Positions 33,318 to 41,794 of a DNA stretch of 64,000 nucleotides are shown one piece after another. The notes under the pieces were generated by a model. That model saw only the letters and a program-made list of their open reading frames with translations. It had not been told where the DNA came from and ran no database searches. Every line of letters starts with the position of its first letter. The first letter of the stretch is position 1. The stretch covers positions 1 to 64,000 of the forward strand of contig NZ_PYMH01000002.1 of NCBI RefSeq assembly GCF_003025555.1. Direction: 5' to 3'. The DNA is from Photobacterium lutimaris (GTDB lineage: Bacteria > Pseudomonadota > Gammaproteobacteria > Enterobacterales > Vibrionaceae). The translations under genes and the position numbers were made by a program.

Positions 33318-33722
33318 ATGAAAAAATATCTGCTAGCTCTGGGCCTGATGATGGCGGTGCCGTTTTCAGCTCATGCATCTCAAGCTGTTGGTATCTTCTT
33401 TGGTAGCCCAATGTCGGGTATCCAATATAAGCACAATGACTTGCGCTTCTCACTCGGTATCGACGATTTTGGTCTCGCGTTCGATAAAACCTTTAACCTT
33501 GGCTCTCTGACCCAAGATCCAGGTATGAATAACCTCTACACCTTTGTCGGCGCTCAGTACGTAGACAACAAGTACAACAAGCTTGGTGTACGTGGTGGTA
33601 TTGGCTTCCAAGTGCCGGTGAACAGTTTTGAGTTCTACGGTGAGGTTGGTCCGACACTGTATGTTGTCGAAGATGTCGATCTTGATCTGGAAGGTCAGTT
33701 GGGTTTCCGTATTCGCTTCTAA
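33318..33722 (+). CDS. Small outer-membrane-barrel-like protein
   Basis: 134 residues. Signal peptide MKKYLLALGLMMAVPFSAHA (cleavage at about 20). The mature part alternates polar and non-polar residues in strands rich in Gly and Tyr and ends in FRIRF, a C-terminal phenylalanine as in outer-membrane barrels (GIGFQVPVNSFEFYGEVGPT). Probably a small barrel of about eight strands; function unknown. A longer frame starting at 33291 lacks a signal at its start. Strong terminator follows. Confidence 0.7.
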   Translation: MKKYLLALGLMMAVPFSAHASQAVGIFFGSPMSGIQYKHNDLRFSLGIDDFGLAFDKTFNLGSLTQDPGMNNLYTFVGAQYVDNKYNKLGVRGGIGFQVPVNSFEFYGEVGPTLYVVEDVDLDLEGQLGFRIRF

Positions 33723-33755
33723 ACGAACGCCGCGACTCTCAATAGATGACGCAAT

Positions 33756-33798
33756 AAACGAGGAGCCACGTTAGAAAACGTGGCTCCTCGTTTTGTTT
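33756..33798. terminator. Strong bidirectional hairpin terminator
   Basis: AAACGAGGAGCCACGTT, AGAA, AACGTGGCTCCTCGTTT then TGTTTT: 17-base perfect stem, between convergent genes. Confidence 0.9.
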
Positions 33799-33829
33799 TG
33801 GGCCTCTGTTAACCGTGTAGGTCGACAGC

Positions 33830-34804
33830 TTATTCCTCTTGGATTAATCCCGTCTCAAGGTAATATTTTCTCGCGCCGTCATGGAGGGGAGCGGTAAGAC
33901 CACCGGTCACGATTTCCTCTTTGTTCAGAATGACAAAAGCCGGATGGAGCTTTTTGAAATGATCGAAGTTATCGAATACCGACTTCACTATGTCGTAAAT
34001 GATTTTCTCGTCCACGGCTACCGATGACACAAAGGTGGCACCCACCCCAAAGGTTTGTACGTCACTGGCATTACCGCGGTACATTCCACCAGGCACGGTT
34101 GTCCTGCGATAAAAACTGTTCTCTTCAATGAGTTTATCAACGACAGGTCCAGAGACGTTGACGATGACACTCTCACAAGCCGTTGTCGCTTCTTTGATGG
34201 CCCCGCTCGGATGACCAACGGTATAGACGATGGCATCGATTTTGTTATCACAGAGCGCTCTGGATTGCTCAGACGCTTTGAGCTCTGATACCAAGGCAAA
34301 ATCCTTTTCGGTCCAGTTATAGGCTTTCATCAATAACGCCATTGTCCCGCGTTGGCCTGAGCCAGGATTCCCGATATTTACCCGTTTTCCTGTTAGATCT
34401 TCAATATTCTTGATACCTGAATCAGTACGTGCAACCACAGTAAAAGGTTCTGGGTGGATAGAGAACAAAGCGCGAAGTGATTTGAAAGGGCCTTTATCTT
34501 CAAACTTACTGGTACCGTTGTAAGCGTGATATTGCCAGTCCGACTGGGCGATGCCAAGTTCCAAATCGCCGGTACGGATGCTGTTGATGTTATGGATAGA
34601 GCCATCCGTAGATTCGACCGAGCATCTCACCCCGTGTCTTTTTCGGTCTTGATTTACCAGCAGGCAAATAGCACCCCCGGCGGGGTAGTAAACACCGGTG
34701 ACACCACCCGTACCAATCGTAACGAAAGACTGGGCGTGTGAAACCGAAGATAGCGATAGCAGAGTGCCACCAATAAACGAAAGAGCGAAAACGCGCCAAG
34801 ACAT
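33830..34804 (-). CDS. TAXI-family TRAP transporter solute receptor
   Basis: 324 residues. Signal peptide SFIGGTLLSLSSVSHA (cleavage near residue 24), then FVTIGTGGVTGVYYPAGGAI, the TAXI-family opening, and NIGNPGSGQRGTM (about residues 134-146). Such periplasmic receptors deliver substrates (often glutamate or other organic acids) to a fused TRAP permease; no permease gene is next to it, so it may serve one elsewhere or act alone in sensing. Confidence 0.85.
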   Translation of the reverse strand: MSWRVFALSFIGGTLLSLSSVSHAQSFVTIGTGGVTGVYYPAGGAICLLVNQDRKRHGVRCSVESTDGSIHNINSIRTGDLELGIAQSDWQYHAYNGTSKFEDKGPFKSLRALFSIHPEPFTVVARTDSGIKNIEDLTGKRVNIGNPGSGQRGTMALLMKAYNWTEKDFALVSELKASEQSRALCDNKIDAIVYTVGHPSGAIKEATTACESVIVNVSGPVVDKLIEENSFYRRTTVPGGMYRGNASDVQTFGVGATFVSSVAVDEKIIYDIVKSVFDNFDHFKKLHPAFVILNKEEIVTGGLTAPLHDGARKYYLETGLIQEE

Positions 34805-34991
34805 TCCGTAAACCTCACATGTTGTTGTTCATACATGGCGAATCAACCTTTAATTTAACAATAGGTTGGGCGGTTTAGGGAGAGTGTAGACGGTGGTGAG
34901 ATGAGACTTGTCGTGGGATTAAGACAACCCCCGAGCATACCGATATTTCACATGTATGCACGAGGGTTAGGTTTAATATTATGGTAAATTG

Positions 34992-35882
34992 CTAGCTTCT
35001 TGCCGTTGCACCTTTTTTATTTTCCCATTGGGTGATGAAGGCAACGGAGATAATAATAATCGCGGCACCAAGCCATAACCTGCCCGGCGGTACCCAGCCG
35101 AAGACGAGCCAACCGGCGAGCACATTCAGAGGAAGTTTGGCATGATCAAAAGGCTGAACAAAAGAGGCGTCAGCCACCGCATAGGCTTTGGCTATTGCCC
35201 ATTGTGCCAGTGCCGTCAGCAAGCCCGCCCCCCCGAGCAAGAGCCAAGTGAGTCCCGTCTGCGGCAGCGTAAATTCGGGTACGGCAAGAAACAGGTTATA
35301 TGGGGTGATAAGGATCAGCAAATAGACCACTATGGTGGTTGGTGATTCACTGGATGACATTTTCTTCACCATCAGCGAGTAACACGCCCAGAAGAACGCG
35401 GCAGCTACCGGTAGCAAGGTTGCCCAGCTAAAACCGTCTGACCAAGGTTCTAGGATGATCATTGCCCCGCTGAAGCCTGCAAGTGTCGCTATCCAGCGTG
35501 CGGTACCGACGTTTTCTTTAAGGAACATACCTGCGCCAATCGTGGCGAACAGCGGTGAGGTCATCAGCAGCGCGATACCCTGCCAGATTGGTACGGGGTA
35601 GGCCAGAGCCCAAAGCCACAATTGAATACCGATTACCGCTAGCAATACGCGAAAACAGTGCTGGGAAAAATATTGGGTGCGCAGTGCATTGCGAATACCC
35701 AAGGTTCTTAACCAAGGGAAAATAGCCACTAAGGCAATGAAGTACTGAAATAAAGCAACAGTGGTTGATGGAAGATGCAAAACCATACTGAGGTACTGTG
35801 CCAGGCTGTTGACTATCGCGAAAGCCAAGCCGGCAGTGACCATCCAGCTAGCTCCTTGAAGCGGGTTGTGTTGATGAGACAT
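34992..35882 (-). CDS. EamA/DMT-family exporter
   Basis: 296 residues with ten hydrophobic segments in two EamA repeats (first repeat about 10-140 with TTVALFQYFIALVAIFPWL, second about 150-285 with ALAQWAIAKAYAVADASFVQ and final PPGRLWLGAAIIIISVAFI). RarD/S-adenosylmethionine-carrier-like members export small metabolites; the substrate is unknown. Inner membrane. Monocistronic, with no terminator seen immediately after it. Confidence 0.85.
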   Translation of the reverse strand: MSHQHNPLQGASWMVTAGLAFAIVNSLAQYLSMVLHLPSTTVALFQYFIALVAIFPWLRTLGIRNALRTQYFSQHCFRVLLAVIGIQLWLWALAYPVPIWQGIALLMTSPLFATIGAGMFLKENVGTARWIATLAGFSGAMIILEPWSDGFSWATLLPVAAAFFWACYSLMVKKMSSSESPTTIVVYLLILITPYNLFLAVPEFTLPQTGLTWLLLGGAGLLTALAQWAIAKAYAVADASFVQPFDHAKLPLNVLAGWLVFGWVPPGRLWLGAAIIIISVAFITQWENKKGATARS

Positions 35883-35976
35883 GTTATTAAGGTTTATTGA
35901 GTTTATAACTGGAAAATCATACTCCTACCTATGGTAAGAGAAAACCGCTTTCTGTCCGCTAAGCGATAACGGAGAC

Positions 35977-36004
35977 AAAAAAAACCGCCAATTGGCGGTT
36001 TTTT
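35977..36004. terminator. Bidirectional terminator after cdd
   Basis: AAAAAACCGCCAATTGGCGGTTTTTT: perfect stem with T-runs in both directions. On the minus strand it ends the cdd transcript 14 bases past the stop. Confidence 0.9.
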
Positions 36005-36017
36005 ATAGTCATTGCGC

Positions 36018-36905
36018 TTATGCAGCAACATAAGACAGTGGAATGTCTGGGTTCAGTGCTTCCAGTGTTGCCTGTGTATCAGAAAGGTGGCTGATTGTGC
36101 TATCCGCCTTTTCAACCAATGCCGCTTCTACTATGTCAGCAAGTGGGTATCCCGCCATGTTCATGTTAACCAATGCCACCTGCAGCGGTGGAAGGCTAGG
36201 GTTGAACGCTGCATTTTCAGCATACATACCGATGAACGTTTGACCGTCTTTTGCTTTCAGTGCCACGCCGCTGAAATTTTTGGTGTAAGGTGCATGGGCA
36301 CGGTTAGCCGCTTGGCAAGCTTGCTGAATGAGCGCTTCAGATGCTTCGGTTTCCATTCCGTTATCAACTTTAGATAGCAGCGCATCAGTAACATTCAGGT
36401 CGGCAGGGCCAAAAGACTCAGGCAAGTATTCTTGCAGTGACTTTGCAGCACGCTCTGGCAATTGAACAACCAACTCGTTCGCCGTTGTCAGTTCGTTCAT
36501 GAACTGGCGACAGTGGCCACAAGGACTGTAGTTAATGGTGATATCAGAAATGCCGGTTTCGCCTTTTACCCAAGCATGGCTGATGGCGGATTGTTCTGCG
36601 TGAATCGTTTGAGAAAGGCAAGCACCCACAAATTCCATGTTAGCACCAAAATACAGTGTGCCAGATTGACCACGGACGATTGCGCCAACAAAGAAATTAG
36701 AAATAGGGGCAACAGAATAAGCAGCGGCAAGCGGAAGTAATGCAACACGCAGTTCACTGTCAGTCATGTTGGTTTTCGACATTAACTGAGCAAACACCTC
36801 TGGGCTTAAGGTGGCATCGAAATTCTCAGCTTCTAGCACAGGTTTAATTGCAGAAGCCAGATCAGCGGGTAGAGCGCCTAAAGCATCCATTACTTTAGTG
36901 TGCAT
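36018..36905 (-). CDS. cdd: Cytidine deaminase
   Basis: 295 residues, the long two-domain dimeric type of E. coli. Converts cytidine and deoxycytidine to uridine forms in pyrimidine salvage. [14 protein letters not shown] carries the zinc-binding His and catalytic Glu (HAE, about residues 102-104), and [14 protein letters not shown] the two zinc Cys (PCGHC). The C-terminal half is the degenerate second domain. ACGGAGTGAAAACTC precedes the ATG. A CRP/CytR/CRP promoter lies upstream. Confidence 0.95.
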   Translation of the reverse strand: MHTKVMDALGALPADLASAIKPVLEAENFDATLSPEVFAQLMSKTNMTDSELRVALLPLAAAYSVAPISNFFVGAIVRGQSGTLYFGANMEFVGACLSQTIHAEQSAISHAWVKGETGISDITINYSPCGHCRQFMNELTTANELVVQLPERAAKSLQEYLPESFGPADLNVTDALLSKVDNGMETEASEALIQQACQAANRAHAPYTKNFSGVALKAKDGQTFIGMYAENAAFNPSLPPLQVALVNMNMAGYPLADIVEAALVEKADSTISHLSDTQATLEALNPDIPLSYVAA

Positions 36906-36937
36906 GAGTTTTCACTCCGTCTTGTGTATGGAGAAAC

Positions 36938-37029
36938 ATTGTAGGCTTGGTAACTATATATTTGAGTGACCCAGATCACACTTGAGGATAACCTGTTGCA
37001 TCATTTGCATTAATGCGAGTCGGGTCACA
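36938..37029 (-). promoter_or_regulatory. cdd promoter with two CRP sites flanking a CytR site
   Basis: CRP-like AGTGA-N6-TCACA at 36965-36980 and TGCGA-N6-TCACA at 37014-37029, centres 49 bases apart. Between them are CytR-octamer-like GTTGCATC (36995-37002) and TTTGCATT (37004-37011). Reading leftward, TACAAT (36943-36938) would be the -10, which puts the first CRP site near -41. This is the layout of E. coli cddP and deoP2. Confidence 0.75.
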
Positions 37030-37094
37030 CGGGTTATAAAAAAATTATAGATGATAATCAATTATTTATTTTTGTATTCGATTACTAGCACACC

Positions 37095-37775
37095 TTAACG
37101 AAATACTGTCATGATGAGTGGAAACAATAGTGGTGCCAAAATCGAGGTGAACACCCCACAAATCACTAAGGCCAACGAACTGAATGCGCCTTCTTGATAA
37201 TTTTCTTCTGCTGCTTTCGCGGTACCTAATGCGTGAGAAACCGTGCCCATGGTTAGCCCTTTGGCGATAGGTGCTTTGACACCGATCAGACGAAACAGGG
37301 GGTAACCCAATACCGCCCCAAATAACCCGGCAATAATAACCATAATAGCCGCAACTGAAGGCAGGCCGCCAACTTGTTCTGCCACGGCCATCGCGATAGG
37401 GGTTGTCACCGACTTAGGGAGAATGGATGCAGTAAGTTGGGCATCTGCCCCGAGCATCAGTGCGATGCCTGCGCCGGTGACCATCGATAACAAGCTACCG
37501 ATTAGACAGACAGAGAAAATCACCTTCCATTTTTTGCGGATCTGGCTGAGTTGCTCATAAAGAGGAAACGCCAATGCAACCACAGCCGGTTCAAGCAACG
37601 CATTAAGCCATTTGTTCTGCTCGAAATAGGTTTCATAAGGAATTTCAAGCCACATCAGCAAAGGGATGATCACCAGCAAGCAAATGAGAAGCGGATTAAC
37701 AATCGGGTGCTGGATATGTTTGGAAATATAGCGGGCCGTGTAGAACACAACCAAGGTAGTCAGCAGCCAGATCAT
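37095..37775 (-). CDS. yohK: LrgB/YohK-family membrane protein
   Basis: 226 residues with seven or eight membrane segments. KSVTTPIAMAVAEQVGGLPS (about residues 120-139) and KGLTMGTVSHALGTAKAAEE (about 170-189) are the LrgB family hallmarks. With LrgA it forms a holin/antiholin-like pair or, as later proposed, a pyruvate or small-metabolite transporter. Its start overlaps the end of lrgA by four bases, so the two are coupled. Next to cdd as in E. coli (yohJ-yohK-cdd). Confidence 0.9.
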   Translation of the reverse strand: MIWLLTTLVVFYTARYISKHIQHPIVNPLLICLLVIIPLLMWLEIPYETYFEQNKWLNALLEPAVVALAFPLYEQLSQIRKKWKVIFSVCLIGSLLSMVTGAGIALMLGADAQLTASILPKSVTTPIAMAVAEQVGGLPSVAAIMVIIAGLFGAVLGYPLFRLIGVKAPIAKGLTMGTVSHALGTAKAAEENYQEGAFSSLALVICGVFTSILAPLLFPLIMTVFR

Positions 37776-38113
37776 TGTTTTTCCTTATAGTGTGTTGCCA
37801 AACCTATGGTGACGAAGACCACCACACTACTGCCTATCGTGCTAAGTAGAATGATAAGGGCGTTATTGGTAAGAAGATCGAGGTAGTTCATCAGTCCGAT
37901 GCCAACAGGGACGAACAATAAAGCCATATGACGGATCAGAAAATGACAGCCTTGCATAGCCCAGTGGGCAGGAATAAGCCCCATAGAAAGTATGGTGAAC
38001 AAAATGAGCATGCCGATGATGCTACCGGGGATGGCTAAACCAGTAAGGTGCTGGATGCCTTTGCCTAACAGTAGGCAGGCAAAGATAATAAAGAAAGATC
38101 GTAGATATGCCAT
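37772..38113 (-). CDS. yohJ: LrgA/YohJ-family membrane protein
   Basis: 113 residues from ATG 38113 (MAYLRSFFIIFACLL). Four membrane helices; LAIPGSIIGMLILFTIL and HMALLFVPVGIGLMNYLDLL match the LrgA family. A frame beginning at TTG 38155 would add 14 residues, but overlaps the likely promoter. A CRP-like site lies about 50 bases upstream. Partner of the following lrgB gene. Confidence 0.85.
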   Translation of the reverse strand: MAYLRSFFIIFACLLLGKGIQHLTGLAIPGSIIGMLILFTILSMGLIPAHWAMQGCHFLIRHMALLFVPVGIGLMNYLDLLTNNALIILLSTIGSSVVVFVTIGLATHYKEKQ

Positions 38114-38161
38114 GAGCCGTTCAGGAGTGGTAGGAGAAACTGATTCATCATACAAAATAAA

Positions 38162-38177
38162 TGTGATCTAAGCCACA
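38162..38177 (-). promoter_or_regulatory. CRP-like site upstream of lrgA
   Basis: TGTGA-TCTAAG-CCACA: nine of ten conserved positions. Suggests that lrgAB responds to carbon status through cAMP-CRP, as the adjacent cdd does. Confidence 0.55.
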
Positions 38178-38201
38178 CTTAGTTGTGGTGACTTTGGTAC
38201 G

Positions 38202-38753
38202 TTATAAATACTCCAAAAATGAAGCGGTAATGATACCCACTGCCAGCAATGTCAATATGACGACAGAGATTTTGTGTATCACACTGGTTTTGACTATCTC
38301 CTCGGTAGCCGATCTAAATTCGCTATCTTCGTTGTCTATCTCTGAAGGAGGGGCCTCTTCGCCTTTAGTTTCGTCTGGTTCATGGACCAGTCGGCAGGTT
38401 TTTTCAGGCAGTGGCACCCTAAAGCCATAATGGGGAACCACTTCGATAGGGATAGCCATTTTTCCCTGAAGGTTTAGCTTTGCTGCTAAAGGCTTGAGTA
38501 TGTTGTTAAGGTCGTAGTGTTGATCGGTGCCGTCTTCATAAGGGTCAAGGTGGCTGAACGTTTTGTTGTGCAACTGCTCATGGCTGATCACTTCCCCGGC
38601 ACAATAGCACAATGCCTCGAGTAACCGAGACTCATGCAACGTGAGTGGTGTTTCTGTTTTGTCTCGCCACACCAGCAGGTGTACATCTGGCTCGAAGTCG
38701 ACGTCTGGGAACCGGAAACAGCGTGTTAAAGATTGTGTTGTCATATCAATCAC
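38202..38753 (-). CDS. ToxR-like membrane transcription regulator without sensor domain
   Basis: 183 residues from GTG 38753 (AAAGGTGA six bases upstream; the ATG at 38744 has poorer spacing). Residues about 15-105 form an OmpR/ToxR-type winged helix (TPLTLHESRLLEALCYCAGE, then VVPHYGFRVPL); an acidic linker follows, and a single membrane helix (ISVVILTLLAVGIITASFL, about 160-178) ends the protein five residues later. Unlike ToxR, there is no periplasmic domain. Membrane-anchored DNA-binding regulator; targets unknown. Beside lrgA, same strand. Confidence 0.8.
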   Translation of the reverse strand: MIDMTTQSLTRCFRFPDVDFEPDVHLLVWRDKTETPLTLHESRLLEALCYCAGEVISHEQLHNKTFSHLDPYEDGTDQHYDLNNILKPLAAKLNLQGKMAIPIEVVPHYGFRVPLPEKTCRLVHEPDETKGEEAPPSEIDNEDSEFRSATEEIVKTSVIHKISVVILTLLAVGIITASFLEYL

Positions 38754-38862
38754 TACAATTCACCTTTCGAATCCATGAATGACAATTTAATATCCGTCAC
38801 TATTTAGTGTTGGTGCTCATGCCCAGTTGCGCAATCTTACATAAAAGAATCATGAATGTTAA

Positions 38863-38896
38863 AAAGCCCCTTGGCTGTATCAGCTCAAGGGGCTTT
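38863..38896 (-). terminator. Terminator after sbcB
   Basis: AAAGCCCCTTG, 13-base loop, CAAGGGGCTTT. On the minus strand it is followed by TTTTT. It lies 62 bases past the sbcB stop. Confidence 0.85.
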
Positions 38897-38957
38897 AAAT
38901 TTGTCTTTCCATATCAGCAGACTAGCGGAATAACAAGACTCCGCTTCATTGTCTGAC

Positions 38958-40379
38958 TTATACGAGTGTTTGTACGTAATCGTAGACAGCTTTTAGGATT
39001 TTCATCTTCTTCTCGTTTGACTGGTGCTCCATGGCAACCGCTTCGAGGTTTTCCATATAGCTTGGCAGGTTTTCTTCGAAGAAGTCCTGGCAGTGGTGTT
39101 TCCACTGTTGTTGCTCTTGGAAATCAAGCGACATTGGGAAGTTACGGGCACGGTAGCGAAACAGCAATGGCTTGATACGTTTATCGCTAACATTTAACTC
39201 CAACTTGCCAAGCTCGGCTTCTGGCGTCTTCTGTATGATATCGATAGTAGAGCGATCGGCATTTGAGAAGAAGCCGTCATAAAGCATGGCATCGACATTA
39301 TCTTTCTTTTCAAACTCGCGCTCGACGCTATAAATCGCCAGCAGCTTTTCACGTATTTCCGGATGTGCTTTTAACGTCGCGAGGTTTTTCAGGCAAGCTT
39401 CACGGTCGATACCAATACGGGCCGCATCTTCGGCGCGCAGGGTTTTCGCCGGAGCAAGTACCGGGCACTTATTAAGATGAATAAGCTTAAGTGGTACAGG
39501 CTTTTCGTCAGGACCAAGTTCAGCACGTTTGGTATACAGACGCTCACGCAACTCATCGGCAGAGAGCTCGATAAGCGGAGTAGGGTCCATTGCTAGATTC
39601 ACCGTAATAACGGCGTTCTTGTTATCAGGGTGCCAGGCCATTGGCACAATCCAGCTGGTATTGCCACACTCGACACCGAACATGCCTGACACATGCATCA
39701 GCGGTGTCATCTCTACGATATCAACCAGCTCCTGAAGCTTACGTTTGTTACGTAGCTTGAAGAAGTAATCAAACAGTTTAGGCTGGTTTTGCTTGATGAT
39801 TTTTGCCAATTCGATGGTGGCGTAGACATCGGCCATCGCATCGTGCGCATTGGCGTGTTCGATACCATTTTCTACCGAAAGCTTTTCAAGCTTAAAGCTT
39901 GGCTGGCCGTCTTCGTTGGTTGGCCAGTTCAAACCATCTGGACGCAGTGCATAACAGGTACGCATAATATCGAGCAGGTCCCAGCGCGAGTTACCATTCT
40001 GCCAGCTCCAGGCGTACGGGTCGTAAAAGTTACGGTAGAGGGTATAGCGAGTGACTTCGTCATCGAAGCGTACATTGTTATAGCCAATCACACAGGTATT
40101 CGGCTTTGACAGCTCTTTATGGATTTGGGCAATAAACTCAGGCTCAGACAAGCCTTTCTCATGCGCTTCCTGTGGTGTGATCCCTGTGATCAGGCAGGCC
40201 TCAGGCGAAGGCAGGTAGTCGACAGGTGGCTTACAGTAGATCACCAGCGGCTCACCGATAATGTTCATGTCCATGTCGGTACGTACACCGGCAAACTGGC
40301 ATGGGCGATCTAGTGCCGGATTGGCACCGAAGGTTTCATAATCCAGCCAAAACAGGGTTGGCTGATTTGTATCATTCAT
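38958..40379 (-). CDS. sbcB: Exonuclease I (SbcB)
   Basis: 473 residues. 3'-5' single-strand DNA exonuclease acting in recombination and mismatch repair. DnaQ-type core: FWLDYETFGANP (Exo I, DxE), CVIGYNNVRFDDEVTRY (Exo II), HDAMADVYATIELAKII (Exo III, HxxxxD), followed by the SH3-like and C-terminal exonuclease I domains. ATG 40379. Its first 14 codons and promoter belong to a sequence repeated at 50630 and 56773: an integrative element has replaced the native 5' end with its own identical copy, leaving the gene intact. Confidence 0.95.
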   Translation of the reverse strand: MNDTNQPTLFWLDYETFGANPALDRPCQFAGVRTDMDMNIIGEPLVIYCKPPVDYLPSPEACLITGITPQEAHEKGLSEPEFIAQIHKELSKPNTCVIGYNNVRFDDEVTRYTLYRNFYDPYAWSWQNGNSRWDLLDIMRTCYALRPDGLNWPTNEDGQPSFKLEKLSVENGIEHANAHDAMADVYATIELAKIIKQNQPKLFDYFFKLRNKRKLQELVDIVEMTPLMHVSGMFGVECGNTSWIVPMAWHPDNKNAVITVNLAMDPTPLIELSADELRERLYTKRAELGPDEKPVPLKLIHLNKCPVLAPAKTLRAEDAARIGIDREACLKNLATLKAHPEIREKLLAIYSVEREFEKKDNVDAMLYDGFFSNADRSTIDIIQKTPEAELGKLELNVSDKRIKPLLFRYRARNFPMSLDFQEQQQWKHHCQDFFEENLPSYMENLEAVAMEHQSNEKKMKILKAVYDYVQTLV

Positions 40380-40554
40380 AGTAGTTTCCAGAAGCCATCG
40401 CATTGGTATTAAGTGTTTGTTCTTACGACAGCTTTAAATTGGTTGGTATTTAAGCTCTGATGCAACTTATATTTTTAACCATCAGCACCTAAAACTCAGA
40501 TTAGCTAAGTATCCCGCAACAAGCCTTAAAGAGGCAAGGCGGAAACATAAAATC
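40336..40554. repeat. att repeat copy A (attL of element 1)
   Basis: Spans the first codons of sbcB, its upstream region and the leader of the integrase; the same 219 bases lie at 50630 and 56773. The left edge contains CAGCCAA-AACAGGG-TTGGCTG (40344-40364), a 7-7-7 dyad suited to a tyrosine-recombinase core. Homology to copy B continues into the integrase up to 40922. Confidence 0.9.
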
Positions 40555-41511
40555 ATGATGGAATTGAGGGAATCTGGCCGAAATCCTGAAATTGCTAATG
40601 GTGTTTCAGGTAGTGGTGAACAAGATTTCGTCACTTTAGATGACTGCATAAACTACTGGTTGAAACACTATGTCCCCAACTTAAAGAAGGGGACGCAAGA
40701 GCTTTACCGATCCTTTTCCAGAAATTATTACCTTGGTGCCTTCCCAGATAGAAACGTCGAAACCATACCTGCAAGGGAGTGGATGCAGTGGCTAGATGAC
40801 ATAGGTTCTGAAAAGCCCAAAACGGCCAACTCCGTTTTTACCACGCTTCGTGCCTGCCTTAACTTCTGCAAAAGTAAATTCATCATTGATAGAACCGACC
40901 TCGACAGAATTAAAAAGCAAAACGTTGGGATGAGGCCAGAGAACGGAAGCCGCGTACCCACCTGGTCCGAACTAGGGCAAATTTGGTTAGCCATCGAGCG
41001 TAGCCGCGCCAGCACTGCAAACAAAACCCTCCATCAACTCACCATGCTATGGGGAAATCGCCTCTCAGAGCTGCGACTAGCAAGGCGATCCCACTTCGAC
41101 ATGAAAGCCGGCATTTGGACAGTCCCCAAAGAGTTGAGCAAAACCAATAAGCCTATCCGCCGACCAATCCCCACCAAAGCTCGGGCCATACTAGAACGTG
41201 TCATGGAAACTTACGATGATGTGTTATTCCCAGGGCAAGACCTCAACACCCCAATTACCATTTCAGCCGCCAACCGCTATATACGGCGTATACGCGCAAG
41301 CTTGCCATTAGAAGAGTGGCGTACTCATGATTTCAGGCGTTCGCTATCTACAGGTGCGTCAGAGCTTGGAGTAATGCCACATGTGGTAGAGAAGATGCTA
41401 GGCCATGAGCTGGGTGGGGTACTGGCCGTGTACAACAAGCATGATTGGTTAGATGAGCAGTTGGAGGGGTATGAGAAGTATGCGGAGAGGTTGGTAAACT
41501 TTCTGGACTAA
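40555..41511 (+). CDS. Tyrosine integrase of the sbcB-associated element (intact)
   Basis: 318 residues. N-terminal SAM-like DNA-binding domain (CINYWLKHYVPNLKKGTQEL), then the catalytic domain with GNRLSELRL (Arg), a Lys in the beta hairpin (KELSKTNKPIRRPI), THDFRRSL (His-x-x-Arg), MLGHELGG (His) and LAVYNKH (nucleophilic Tyr). All catalytic residues are present. It lies 175 bases from, and divergent to, sbcB, whose start codons form the attachment site. Copies at 50849 and 56992 are broken, so this is the only one that could still move the stack. Confidence 0.9.
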   Translation: MMELRESGRNPEIANGVSGSGEQDFVTLDDCINYWLKHYVPNLKKGTQELYRSFSRNYYLGAFPDRNVETIPAREWMQWLDDIGSEKPKTANSVFTTLRACLNFCKSKFIIDRTDLDRIKKQNVGMRPENGSRVPTWSELGQIWLAIERSRASTANKTLHQLTMLWGNRLSELRLARRSHFDMKAGIWTVPKELSKTNKPIRRPIPTKARAILERVMETYDDVLFPGQDLNTPITISAANRYIRRIRASLPLEEWRTHDFRRSLSTGASELGVMPHVVEKMLGHELGGVLAVYNKHDWLDEQLEGYEKYAERLVNFLD

Positions 41512-41794
41512 AAGGTACATAAAGTTTCGATTTGAGCTATATTTTATTTGTTTTGAATTGAAAGGTTCTTGATGAAAATAACTTTGATCAAGGTGTCAGA
41601 AAGATAGTCAATTTTGATTACTCATTTTCTTATTGTCTTACGGGCATATAAGGCATGAACGTTAAAGTAATTCTGAAAGCAACATTGAGATAAGGAACAA
41701 GAAAGAGATTCAGGAAATTTTTAGTTGTTAATTAACTATTTTATTGGTTGATAAAAAATATGTATATATAAAAACTCTATATGGAGTATTGATA

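Noticed and set aside
33830..34804. Complete TRAP transport system
   Set aside because: Only the receptor gene is present; no permease gene lies within 5 kb on either side.
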